Assembly: GCF_003254395.2 (NCBI RefSeq)
Contig: NC_037638.1
Span: 26,365,352-26,429,351 of the forward strand
Direction: 5' to 3'
Source of the DNA: Apis mellifera
Lineage: Eukaryota; Arthropoda; Insecta; Hymenoptera; Apidae
DNA: 64,000 nucleotides
Shown here piece after piece: positions 36,416 to 47,026 of this stretch (position 1 is its first letter; each line of letters begins with the position of its first letter). The position numbers and the translations under genes were made by a program. The notes under the pieces were generated by a model, which made no database searches, had not been told where the DNA came from, and saw nothing but the letters and a program-made list of their open reading frames with translations.

Positions 36416-39139
36416 GCAAGAAAAGTTGCAAGAGTCGAAGAAACGAAGAGAAAGAGAAAGGGAAATATTCTGGAGCGGATATAAGAAGAGGGAAGTTTTT
36501 TTCCTCTCTCTTCTTTATCCAAGCCAATTCGTTCTTCCGAAACGGACAAATGTTGAAACGCAGTAACGCCTAATAATGTAAACTTCGGATAAATGAATGG
36601 GTGATGGTAAGACCCTTGTCGTCCTTGTCGGGTCGACACTGTGGAGGAGGCTGGAGGAATACGAAGTCAAGAAGGGAGAGTCGAATCAGGGGGGAGGGAA
36701 AGAAGGAAGAGAGAGATAGATGCGGCCATGGTACGGGGAATAAGAGGATGGTCCTTAAAAGTTGGAGAAGAGCCGCTCTCTCTCTCTCTCTACCGGCGCA
36801 AGCTAGAGCGGGGAGTTGTTATCTAATTTTACTCTCAACGCTTCTTCGATTTATTCGCCAACTTCTCGGCGCATTACAATATGCTGCTAACGGAGGCCGG
36901 ATCGTCCTCCGCGTCCGTTCTGATCCCGCTTTCACCCTCTTCCGTTTGCCTCTCCCCATCTCTCAGCCCTCTGCTCCTGGCTAAGAACAGCCCCTGCTCC
37001 GAACATCCCCTGTTTTATATATATATATATACTTACATACTTCCATCTTCGTCCGATTTTGCCAAACACTTTCTTGTTTCCTCTCGATGAGCTCTGATCA
37101 ACTCGCTCCCTTAACCTTTTCCAAGCTTTGATTTCTCACCCCGTTCCATCTCATCGAACCGAGATTCACCCTTAAATTTTCTTAATTTCCCCTCGAAGAA
37201 AATGAAAACCGAGTTGGAAAATCATTTTCGAGCAACAATTTTAAACTTTTCCTCCTGTTTTCACTTTGACTGAAAAAGAAAAATTCGTAAGAGAAAATCA
37301 AAGATATTATTTTTCCAATTTTTCGAGAGCATGATAATAATTTAATCGAATAAGAAAGAAAGTTAAAAGTACGCGATTTAACGAACACGGATTAAATTTC
37401 CGTTTAAAAGAAAACGAAAGAATCACCTTTATCTCCGGAGCCAATAATCGCGTCCCGTGATATCCGGAAACGAGCACGGCGGAAGAAAGACGGGGCACAT
37501 TCGTAGCATTATTGCCGGCATCATTTAAGTCTACGAGCGTCGCACTCGAAAATGGAAACGAAGGGCGATAACGTAATCGTGGCCGGGCGAGAGACACGCA
37601 CGTGCACGTTCTCGACGACGGAAACCGAGAGTTAACTTATCACCAAGTTTCGCGTAGTTGATCACTGAAGTGAAGTGATCTCGTTCGCGTATAGAACCTG
37701 TATCGTTCTAGCCGCGCTGTATTCGAGATCCGCTCGTTTAAGACAGTTTAACCATGGGAAACAAGAATGGACGAAGGAAAGAAGAAACGCAAGAAGCTTC
37801 AGGCCGCGCGCAATCGGTCTTTCTTTGGAGAAAACAATTGTCCGACTTATATCTTCTCTTTCGAGGCGGACAACAAGTCGAGTCTCTTTTCGAGACTCGA
37901 ACTCGAAGCCGCGCTTGTAAACTATTTTAATTACGGCTTTGTTACCATCCAGTTACGGGACCAAGTTCACCAGTTAGCCCAACTATCTTGAAATTTTTTC
38001 CTATTCTTCTCTCTCTTCTCTTCTCTTCTCGAAACGAACTTGAAGGGATCTCGATGTACGATGGAACAGAGGGAACAGTTGGAAGGATGGACGGAAGTTG
38101 CGTCACGTTGCTAGCTAAGAATGGAGAATAAATAGCTCGTGTCTACTTAACATTTTCGAAGAATATACGTATACATATTTTTCTTCTCACTTGATTCCCT
38201 TCCCTTCGTATCCAATAACTCGATTAAATGATACTTCCAATATATTATTGCGGATGACGACAGCTCGGACGAAGAATCGTTCGAAAGTATCGGTCCGTCA
38301 AATCGGCGCTTAATCATCAAACCCGCGAGCATGCCTTGCATTCCGTTCCAAAAACCACGACCATACAGAATTTCGAAAATCCACGCGATTCCCCCGGACC
38401 TTCGAAATAGTGGCCGGGAAAGTGAAAAATAGAAAGAGAGAGAGAGAGAAATGATTGTTAATGCGAATCTAAAAATACCCAGCGGACGCGCGAATTTATC
38501 GGGGGTGGAGATTTAATTGGGGAGGAGGAAGGTGAGCGAGAAAGGGTGGAAAATCGATGGAAGGGGGGGGAAGGGAGCCCCTCGTAACCGTTTGAAATTT
38601 TCGGGAAAATTACAACCGAAATTCTTCCACACTCCACGGTTACACGCGTAACGTTCATCGAGTTCACTCCAGCGTTGGAGGGCTGTTACACTTGATCAAA
38701 GCCGACGTGTACAGTTACGTACATTCGATCCTTTCCCCACCCCTCGCCGCGCCACCATCCCTCTCCGTCCGGGGGCCTCTGTCATCGTATGGGCGCGCTT
38801 CAGCCGCGCTATTTGCATATTACCGGCGTGCGGCGTGCCGGCAACAGGCCATCGAAATACCGCTCGCCTCTCTTTTCCTCCCTTTACGCCTCCCTTTCCT
38901 ATCACTCTTCTCTCCTCCAAAAGGGAGAAAGTCTCTCTCTCTCTATCTATCCCACGCGAATATTTCCAAGGATCGAGACGGAGAATGTGCTCGAATAACG
39001 GGGAGACGCGTGATCGTAGCCAATAGGTCCCGTGAAATTTCGATTTCGAGGAGGCGAAAGCGAAACGTAAAATTGAAACGTTCACGGGAGGCGAACGAAA
39101 TTTGTGAAACTTAAGGGAAAACGTCGTTTGTTCCGCGAT
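36416..39139. other. unique DNA, no gene seen
   Basis: Short CT and TA runs (about 36779-36791 and 37017-37031) lie among overlapping frames of up to 165 codons. The longest of these, minus 38696-39193, is opposed by several plus-strand frames. Nothing is recognisable. Confidence 0.45.
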
Positions 39140-39168
39140 ATGGAAGAATATAACGAGATGTGCAAAGT
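39140..39168 (+). CDS. weak candidate first coding exon
   Basis: ATG at 39140 starts MEEYNEMCK and runs after 29 bases into a near-consensus donor, AAAGT|GTAAGTATAC, at 39169. The same frame is open upstream (KLKGKRRLFRD precedes the Met), so it could also be the 3' part of a longer exon, although no clear acceptor is visible. I do not recognise the peptide. The donor is the main evidence. Confidence 0.12.
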
Positions 39169-39174
39169 GTAAGT

Positions 39175-41231
39175 ATACCGTATCGCTCGACAAAAATATA
39201 TATATATATATTCTTTCGAAAGAACTTTTTTTTTCCCGTTTCGATTCGAACGCGTTTCTTTCCTTATTTCCAGGCGAAAAGCGATCTTGTAGGAAGGGTA
39301 AATACTACGACGCTTCGATCAGGAATCCTTGTCTACGAGTTACACCGTATCCTCCTCCCCGTATCGATACGAAACTTTAACCGTTCCCATAATCGCGTAT
39401 CCCCAAAGTCGATCCCTTTTTCCATCCTCCTTCTCTCTTTTCTTCCTCCTCTCCCTCCTCCTCCCTCTGTTTTCACCGTCGAATCCCGGACAAAGCTGTG
39501 CAAGGTTTGTGACTGAGCCCTGTCCGACTCGTCCGCCCTGTCCACGCCGCAGGCTGCTGCTCCGCCATCGAGGGCGAAGTTTCCAAGTTTAAAAATTGTT
39601 TAAATTGTCGGCTAACAGTTAGCCGCCGGGGCTAATGAAACGTGGAGGGCCGACTATCAAGTATCCCGGCTACACCCAAACCTCCTTCCCACCGTGTACC
39701 AACCAACCCCTTTGACCTCGTCAGCCGGTGCACCGACACACTCCACCCAACTTTGCAATCACCTTTTCCCCACGTGGACGTGCCTTCGTCTCCACCCCCG
39801 TAATATATTTTATTACCTGCCTCTCTCTTTTCGTCCCGTGCACATCTCGTGAACGATCACTTTTTCCTTCCTTCGATCGTTTTTTGCTTGGATCCAAAGC
39901 CGGCTAATTAACCAAGAATATATTATAATTATTATATAACGAAAAAATTACATAAATAAACATTATAATTATATAATGTGGAGGAAATGTTTGTAACGTG
40001 CGATATGGAAAGTTGGACGATACAAACGCGTCGCTTGGAAATCGTAAATGTTCGATCGATTAATTTTTTTTCATTTCGAAGGATCTTTTGCGAGAAATTA
40101 GGGAGAGTTATTTATCGAAGAATTTGAGTTATTGTTCATCAACGTGGTGAAATGGATTTTTTAAAAGCGGGAATGGATGGAAGGTAAGATGGTCGAGCGA
40201 GGGATAATGGGTTGCGGTGAAGGAGTAGGGACGTGGGATGGTTCGTGTGTCAGCAGTCGAAAAGACAACGATTGTACGAAACTGGAAACCAGAAACCATT
40301 TCACATATGCATGCTTGCCGCGTACCACCGTGTTTATGTTATCCTCCCGTATCTCCCATTTTGGATAAATTTGAATATCTTCTCGAGCTTTATCTCATTT
40401 TCCCTCCCGTCTTTCAATTTTATTGCACTTTATCACGCTCCACACTTTATTCCGTTGGAACAAGCTTTTACTCGTATGTGACGTGTTTGTCCTTAAATTC
40501 GTAACATTGAAAATCACGTTTGAAGGTGTGGTTTTTCAGAGTGTGGTTCTTCTCGGAAAATCGATTGTTTCTTTTTTTTTTTTTTTTTTTTCGTTATATA
40601 AAGTGATCGTAAATAATGATTTTCAATTAACGAAAATCGTAAATGGAACCGCAATGGCTTGTTTTTTTTATTTTTTGTTTTAAATAAATTTTAATAAACA
40701 TCGCGATGAAAACGCGAGCAAATTTTCATTAACAACGTTTTCGAGAAGAATTTCATATTATATCAATTGTATTGTTGTTTGTACATTTTTAGGGCGAAAT
40801 ATTTAACCAATATCGAATCGAACCTACCAATAACAGGCACGAGTAAATGTAACAGCAATTTAAACGAAAAATTAATTCAATATGGGTTGTCCCCACCATT
40901 TCCTCGAAACTTTTCAGAAAATCGTATCCGAATCTAGCTCGTCCTATAAAATTCGTTTCCTCCTAGCAACGTAACTAAGTAAGACTAAAACTTGCAAGCA
41001 AACGAACTCGAATATTTTAATTCATCTCGATATCGATTATACGAATTCTCTTCAATTAGAACAATACGTTTCATTCACGATAACTCGAAAGAATTAATAT
41101 ATAAAATTCATTTTGAAATGTAAAAAATTTCAATAACAATCATTTTGTTAAATTATCACAGTTTAGATCCATATTTTAAGTCTATATATTTATCGAATAA
41201 TTTATAGGATAGAATTACCCATAACTTCTTT
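39175..41231. other. unique DNA becoming AT-rich and CpG-poor
   Basis: A TA run lies near 39197-39211 and a 20-base poly-T at 40572-40591. From about 40590 the DNA is AT-rich with fewer CpG, in keeping with the flank or 3' untranslated region of the candidate minus-strand gene that ends at 41582. No other gene is seen. Confidence 0.45.
40572..40591. repeat. poly-T tract, 20 T
   Basis: Twenty consecutive T. Confidence 0.9.
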
Positions 41232-41237
41232 TTTATT
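41232..41237 (-). terminator. possible poly(A) signal
   Basis: AATAAA on the minus strand, about 345 bases downstream of the stop of the candidate terminal exon and within AT-rich sequence. That distance suits a 3' untranslated region. In AT-rich DNA the hexamer is frequent, so the support is modest. Confidence 0.25.
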
Positions 41238-41581
41238 AAACATTTTTTAACATCTTTAGAATTTCTTTAGAATAAAATTATTTTCAATTCTCAAAATCCA
41301 CTTTATATTCGTCAAATTCGAAACGATTTCTATACTTAATTGTTACAATTTTTTTTACATCTGCCACACAGATTTAACCACAAAGATTCAATTCACAGAT
41401 ATTCATATATTTGTATATTCATATACTTTATATACTCACATTTTTATATTACACAAGCAGTATCATTTTCCAAAAATTAAATCTCCATAAACTCAAAACT
41501 CACTGTTTCTTTGTTGACTCATATTCCTTATTCTTACTCGTGATCGACCCATTTTTAAATAAACACTTCACAAATCAACTT

Positions 41582-41646
41582 TTATCCCTTCAGGAAATTA
41601 ATTACCTCTCCATCGAATGGTTTCGCAAATCTGGTCGGAGCGTTCA
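41582..41646 (-). CDS. candidate terminal coding exon, unknown protein
   Basis: On the minus strand a long pyrimidine tract (CTTCTTCTTCTTTTCG...) ends ACAAAG and is followed by a 65-base frame ending in TAA. Joined to the candidate exon at 41740-41868 through a 93-base intron, the codon is completed as CTG and the frame reads on as NAPTRFAKPFDGEVINFLKG, then stop. The intron length is normal for small insect introns. The acceptor has A rather than C/T at -3, which is weaker than average. Without splicing the same frame also reads through, so the intron is inferred. I do not recognise the peptide. Confidence 0.28.
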
Positions 41647-41739
41647 CTTTGTATCGCGAAAAGAAGAAGAAGAAAAAGAAGAGGAAGAATGTTGAAGGGA
41701 TATTTGGTAGGCGTAAGGGCGCACGCACGTGATACTTAC

Positions 41740-41868
41740 GTAGCCAGTTGTCGGGAATCGAGTCACGAATACCGCGTTGGAACAACTGGAGCGTCTCCAG
41801 GTATCCTGGAATCCGGGATTCGCGGATAATCCTACCGCGTTTCGATCTTGGCGCGATGTTAAACGACA
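41740..41868 (-). CDS. candidate internal coding exon, unknown protein
   Basis: On the minus strand CGCTTCCTTTTCCTCCGCAG is a textbook acceptor. After 129 bases (43 codons, intron phase 1 at both ends) comes CTAC|GTAAGTATC, a near-consensus donor. The frame reads SFNIAPRSKRGRIIRESRIP, then GYLETLQLFQRGIRDSIPDN, then WL, with mixed, protein-like composition. A second minus-strand frame and two plus-strand frames are also open here because the DNA is CpG-rich, so openness alone is weak evidence. The paired splice sites, the phase-compatible 65-base exon after a short intron and the downstream AT-rich region with a poly(A) signal support it together. I could not assign the protein to a family. 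Confidence 0.35.
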
Positions 41869-43457
41869 CTGCGGAGGAAAAGGAAGCGGGAAACGATGGA
41901 GACAAAGCGGCGGGACGAAGGGGAAACAGGAGCGTAAGTCACGGGGACGACGTCGTTGCTTCGCATGCCCGATCGGTCGAACGATATTTTTCGAATGCTC
42001 AATCCCTCTTGGATTCGCCGGTTTACGAGCGGCGCGTGATATCGTTACGTTATATGCACGAAATTCGAAATTGTTACGAACCGCGGAGAGATTATCGAAG
42101 AATTTTGTACGGAAGAAATTGTATACGATTCTTCTTTTTTTTAGAAGGAAAAAATACTGATTGAACCGTTGTCAAATATCGGTATTCGATATTCGTTTGA
42201 TAAAATTCAACTGTAATTATCCCAATCAATGGAACTTAGCTCGTTCGTCGACGTCGCATGCATCCAATTACAACGATAATTCTCGTGATCGAATCGAATT
42301 TAGTTCGTTCGTTTAATATTTTGTTTGCTTGTTGCACAAAGGAAACATTGCGTTTTATTTAAACGATAAAAATCGAGTCGACGAGAAAGAGAAAAATTAA
42401 TTTGAAATTGATTTAGCATCTTCGACGATTCTGTCCACTCTAAAATGTCATTTTATTTTCTTTTTCTTTTAAATAACATTTCGTCGAGTAAATAACGCAA
42501 GTTTATTCTTGTACGATTATTAAACGTAATAAAATTAGGAATCTCGAAAGTTTAAATGCGCGGCACATGTTCAGCTTCCACCCTAACCTATAAATCATGC
42601 CCAGGGAACCCCGGACTTTTTAACCTTTTCTTCGGATTCTATAACGAGCTGGGAGGGGAGCGGAGAGCGTATCATAAAACATGACCCTACAATTAACCGA
42701 TTCCTTGATTACCCATTCCGTTTCGAAATCTCCTTGTTTTCGACCGGAAGCTAATTTACTCCTCATTAATCATTAACGTTATCGAATAATCGATCCGTCC
42801 CCCGGAAATTTCAATCTTTCCACCACTCTTTCGTCCTTTTATATAACAACAGCGAAACCGTTCTCCGTTCTAAACCGTTTTCAATTTTCCGAACCGCCGA
42901 ACATTTCGATTTTTATTATTCAAAACGCTCTTTCCATTTATGGAATTATATATATTTACAAAATATCCCCTCTTCAACGATTCATAATACAGATTACAGA
43001 CATATAGCACGACAAGAACGCGACATTTTCTTTCGAGATTGAAAGAAACGAACGAAAAAACAGATTACTCGAAATATACAAGTCTCTCTTCGAGAGACCA
43101 ACAGCTACCAGTTCGACACCAACCAACCCGTTGGAATTACACCGTATTCCCGTTAACGTCTTTCATTCCGATTATTACCCGGGGCACAGTGGCACGATGA
43201 ACGGTCGGATGCATCTGGACGAAGGACACGGCGGGAAGAGTAATATCGTCACGGATATTACCCGTGGAGTTGAAACACGTCCTCCTCTTCTCTCTCCCTC
43301 TCCCTCTTTCTCGATGGTCACGATCGTTGGAGTGTTTAGTCTAGTGTCCTCCGCTGTTGTGACAATCCATCCGCGCGCAAGCACAAAGACACTCACGCAC
43401 TCGCGTCGATCCGAGGGACGTCGCACAGGTGGGTAGGAGTGGAGCGTCTCCACGCGG
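41869..43457. other. unique DNA, no gene seen
   Basis: If the minus-strand gene is real this is intron. A plus-strand 138-codon frame at 41748-42164 overlaps the candidate exon and is not supported. AT-rich DNA at about 42160-42540 and a CT-rich patch at about 43280-43315 show no further structure. Confidence 0.4.
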
Positions 43458-43637
43458 ATATAGGTGGGACGAGAGAGAGCACGTAGCGTCAGCCCGGGCA
43501 CGCACACCGTGGAGGATGAGTTCCTCTCTCTGTCTGTCTCCGAGGGCGAGAGGGAGGAAAGAAGAGGGAGAGAGAGAGGCGTGGACGGCGGCAGAGGAGA
43601 GACGACGTACGTGTTCGGGATTACGGCGATCAATGCG
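43458..43637 (+). promoter_or_regulatory. weak candidate promoter and 5' exon
   Basis: A TATA-like ATATAG at about 43458 is followed about 30 bases later by a TCAG initiator-like tetramer (43489-43492). A GC- and purine-rich segment then ends at a donor-like GCG|GTAAGCC (43638). The arrangement suits an untranslated first exon. Each element is short and common, so this is suggestive only. Confidence 0.15.
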
Positions 43638-43925
43638 GTAAGCCCTGTTTGTTTTGCGCTGGACCCACCCACACTCGTGCAAACATCCATCGCCACGTTG
43701 TTCCGAAATCAGCCATCTGTAGATTTCATTCATCGCCGCTGTATGGGCTCACCCTCCGTTTGCTCCGGAGCCGCGCCACCGTGGCCGCCACCGCCTCGCC
43801 CTTTTTCTATCCTCGAATCTGCGGCAAAGATCGTCCCGTCCGCGATACGACATTGCGTTTATTAATCCCATTTTCGATCCTGAAATTTTCATATCGGGTT
43901 TCAAAAATCGATAAAACGGTGTACA

Positions 43926-44129
43926 TAGTTCGATTTGACAGGTTTCGAGGTGCTCTTCTTCTTGGGATAATCGATTCTAATGATCAAGTGAACGATTGTT
44001 ATACTTGTTTTCTTCGGTTTAATGCTGTAGTTCGATTTGACAGGTTTCGAGGTGCTCTTCTTCTTGGGATAATCGATTCTAATGATCAAGTGAACAATTG
44101 TTATACTTTTTTTCTTCGGTTTAATGCTG
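43926..44129. repeat. recent 102-bp tandem duplication
   Basis: A 102-base unit starting TAGTTCGATTTGACAGG occurs at 43926 and again at 44028. The copies differ at only a few bases (ACGATTG/ACAATTG and a T-for-G change in the T run). Because 102 is a multiple of 3, a plus-strand frame crosses both copies and repeats a 34-residue block. I regard that as incidental, since the unit length rather than coding evidence explains it. Confidence 0.95.
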
Positions 44130-44246
44130 TTGCAAGTATCCTTTAATGTATTTCTAATGAAAATTAATTGACTGAAAGTTGACTTCGACTCTACTTTCTT
44201 TTATTTTCGCTCTCTCGAATCGTTTCGACTTTCGTTCTTCGTGGGA

Positions 44247-44248
<2 letters not shown>

Positions 44249-44315
<67 letters not shown>
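44249..44315. repeat. 67-base poly-G tract
   Basis: Sixty-seven consecutive G, flanked by GGGAGA and AGAGGGGGA. It is far longer than any other homopolymer in the window and would form G-quadruplex structures. Its true length is uncertain because such runs are error-prone in sequencing and assembly. A minus-strand frame through it encodes poly-Pro and is not a gene. Confidence 0.85.
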
Positions 44316-44316
<1 letters not shown>

Positions 44317-44706
44317 GAGGGGGATATTTTAACTCCAAGTTTCTCAAGTTCGTAAACAAAGTGAACAAAATGACGTTTCGATAAACATACGGATAGGATG
44401 GTTCAATCAATCCTTGATATCGTATCGCGTGAAATTGGGAAGAGGGAAAAAAAAAAAAAAGGAAAATACTCGAAACACGCCACTTTGCCGGGTTTCGGCG
44501 ATTGAAATATAACATGTAAACACTCGACGAAAAAAGCTGCGATCGAATCAAAGGAGGGAATTACGATCAAAGCGAACGAACGTTTTCTCCTCGACCAATC
44601 GGAAACTCATCTTCCCTCCCCCTCTCCGCCCAATTATCATTCGATTCTTTATTTCTTTTTTTTCGAACTTCTCGTCAACGAAATGGGCGAGATTATAGAG
44701 TCAAAT

Positions 44707-45342
44707 TTATCGAGTCATCCTCTGGAATATCTGGAGCGTCAAAGCTGAAATCGATAGAGCGATTATATATACGACGACGTTGGCACGCTGCGTTTGGTAC
44801 GAAAACGTAGGGTGGGCACCAATTGAAATTATAATTACGCGCAGTTCGAGAGAGAGAGGGGGGAGGGAGCGGCGTTTTGATTTTTCAATTTCGCTCGCCG
44901 CGTCCGTCAAGCGCATTCCGCGGCGATAACCCGAGCGTGGTGGCGTGTCGTCGATGGATAATGGAAAATCATGGAGAGGGAAAGGTAAAACCCTGGTTTC
45001 GCCCTGCGCGTATTTTTCCCGCGATTCGTGGTCGAACTCGAAAACGGGATTTCGAGCGTACCGACCCCGATCGATATTAAAAGGACGATATTCGAGGATT
45101 CGAAGAACGATGTTCGACAGGAAGTTAAAAAAGAAATTCGAGTAATTGGGATAAGTAATTTTCTCCTTTTCTCTAAAACTTGTTAGGGAAGAAATATCTA
45201 TCTGTTCGGGAAATCGATTTTCAAAGTAGACGATTCTTATTTTTTTCTTTTTTTCGATTTCATAGATATTTTCGTGCCCCTTGATTTTCATCGTATCGTT
45301 GACTTTTATAGCGAAAGTTCGGACTAAAATCCGAGCTTCCAA
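44707..45342 (-). CDS. unrecognised 211-codon open frame
   Basis: A 211-codon minus-strand frame in DNA that is not low-complexity. The composition is mixed, with charged stretches (EIEKKKKIRIVYFENRF) and a hydrophobic C-terminal segment (VVVYIIALSISALTLQI) that could span a membrane. Short plus-strand frames oppose it at 44877-45145. I see no known domain, and no obvious promoter or poly(A) context. It directly follows another minus-strand open frame (45324-45752), overlapping by 19 bases in a different frame. The pair could be a decayed or spliced gene, or chance in CpG-rich DNA. Confidence 0.17.
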   Translation of the reverse strand: MEARILVRTFAIKVNDTMKIKGHENIYEIEKKKKIRIVYFENRFPEQIDISSLTSFREKEKITYPNYSNFFFNFLSNIVLRILEYRPFNIDRGRYARNPVFEFDHESREKYAQGETRVLPFPLHDFPLSIDDTPPRSGYRRGMRLTDAASEIEKSKRRSLPPLSLELRVIIISIGAHPTFSYQTQRANVVVYIIALSISALTLQIFQRMTR

Positions 45343-45752
45343 CCGCCGAGCATCTCGGCGATGACCAAAATGAAAATAGTAGAAATAGAAGTAGCATGGA
45401 GGATAATTTTCGAGAGAGAATTCTTACGGGGGATTGGAATTCGAGCGAAGGAATTTCGTTCGATCGTTACGAGAAGTCGCTCATTATCATACGTATATAT
45501 CACTTCGAAATCGTACCCGTTCGACACACGTGTACATGCGATCACCGCGGAAAATAGGCTGCCTATTTCCCCAACAAGATACGGGAGAAACGTCTTGGAT
45601 AAAGTATGAGCGATTTGCGGGAGGGTTGGTGCGAGAGGGATGAATTTGTTTCCACGATCAATGTTTCTCAACTTGTGCCCGTTTTTCCACAGATTCCACG
45701 CGATATCTCCCTTCCGTATTTCGTATCGTATACCTACCTCGGATAAAAACAT
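45324..45752 (-). CDS. unrecognised 142-codon open frame
   Basis: A 142-codon minus-strand frame whose first quarter lies in the leftmost copy of tandem array 2, so that part is not independent sequence. The remainder is protein-like and ends in a hydrophobic stretch (ISTIFILVIAEMLGGW). It overlaps the start of the 211-codon frame by 19 bases. Two plus-strand frames (45361-45643) oppose it. No family is recognised. Confidence 0.13.
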   Translation of the reverse strand: MFLSEVGIRYEIRKGDIAWNLWKNGHKLRNIDRGNKFIPLAPTLPQIAHTLSKTFLPYLVGEIGSLFSAVIACTRVSNGYDFEVIYTYDNERLLVTIERNSFARIPIPRKNSLSKIILHATSISTIFILVIAEMLGGWKLGF

Positions 45753-46740
45753 AGGAATTTTTATCTTTTGCGTATTATGAAAAGTGATGAAGAAGTTAAT
45801 ACGCTAAAATGCACTTTTCGAACGCGTCTCAACTTGTGCCCATTTTTTCAAACATTTCCAAGCGATAATTCGTATATAGTGTTTCGTATCGTTTTCATAT
45901 ACCTATCTCGGATAGAAACACAGGAATTTTTGTATATCTCTCGCGTATTATGAAAGGTGATGAAAAAGTTAATACGCTAAAATACACAAATACAATTATT
46001 TTCTAATGCATTCTTCGAACACGTCTCAACTTGTGCCCATTTTTCCAAAGATTTCCAAGCGATAATTCGTATATAGTGTTTCGTATCGTTTTCATATACT
46101 TACTTCGAATAGAAACACAGGAATTTTTATCTCTCGCGTATTACGAAAGGTGATGAAGAAGTTAATACGCTAAAATGCACTTTTCGAACGCATCTCAACT
46201 TGTACCCATTTTTCCAAAGATTCCACGCGATATTTCGTATTTCGTATCGTTCTCGTATGCCTATTTCAGATAGAAACACAGAAATTTTTATCTCTCGCGT
46301 ATTACGAAGAGTTGTAAAGAGGTTAATACGCTAAAATACATAAATACAATTATTTTCTAATGCATTCTTCGAACGCTTCTCAACTTGAGCCCGTTTTTCC
46401 AAAGATTTCCACGCGATATCTTCCTTCTGTATTTCATATCGGTCTCGTATACCTACCTCGGATAAAAACACAGGAATTTTTATATATCTCTCACGTATTA
46501 CGAAAGATGATAAAGAAATTAATATGCTAAAATATACATCAATTATTTTCTAATGCATTCTTCGAACGCTTGTCAACTTGAGTCCATTTTTCCAAAGATT
46601 TCCAAGCGATATTTCGTATTTCCTATTTCGTATCGGTCTCGTATACCTCGGAATTCTTATTTCTTGCGAAGAGTGATAAAGAAGTTAATAAAATACACAC
46701 GATTACTAATGCACTCTTCGAAACTCGTACGCGAAGACAG
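45640..46740. repeat. tandem array 2, about 160-197-bp degenerate unit, 6 copies
   Basis: TCTCAACTTG (or TGTCAACTTG) recurs at 45666, 45827, 46024, 46193, 46378 and 46571. Spacings are 161, 197, 169, 185 and 193. The constant order is the anchor, then CCATTTTTCCAAAGATTTCC, then GCGATATTTCGTATTTCGTA, then TATACCTACCTCGGATAGAA, then ACACAGGAATTTTTAT, then CTCTCGCGTATTACGAAAG, then GAAGTTAATACGCTAAAAT. Length variation comes mainly from an optional ACAAATACAATTATTTTCTA segment before the next anchor. It has no similarity to arrays 1 or 3 that I can see. Confidence 0.92.
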
Positions 46741-46981
46741 CCAACTTATCCAACGAACTTATCCAACAGGACTAATTACTCGTAACGGGATTCATGAACG
46801 GGCGTTGATTTGCCAAATTAAACCAGATGCCGCGCTCGGCATCTGTCGGTGAATGGACGAACGGCGCATCCACCCCGCGTGGATGCACGCCCCGGCCATT
46901 ATTCAGAATGAAATTCCACCACGGTGCGGTGCTTGATGGTATACACGAGAATCGGAAAAGAAAAGCGCGGATACACGGAGA
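46741..46981. other. unique DNA between array 2 and a pentamer repeat
   Basis: No gene is supported. A short inverted repeat (GATGCCG...CGGCATC) sits near 46827-46848 and another (ATCCACC...GGTGGAT-like) near 46865-46882. Confidence 0.4.
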
Positions 46982-47026
46982 CGAGGCGAGGCGAGGCGAG
47001 GCGAGGCGAGGCGAGGCGAGGCGAGG
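46982..47026. repeat. (CGAGG)n pentanucleotide repeat, 9 units
   Basis: Nine perfect CGAGG copies. It is a GC-rich, purine-biased minisatellite with runs of GG that could form G-quadruplexes. Frames through it encode repeated RGEARRGEA- or RLASP-type peptides. Confidence 0.95.
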
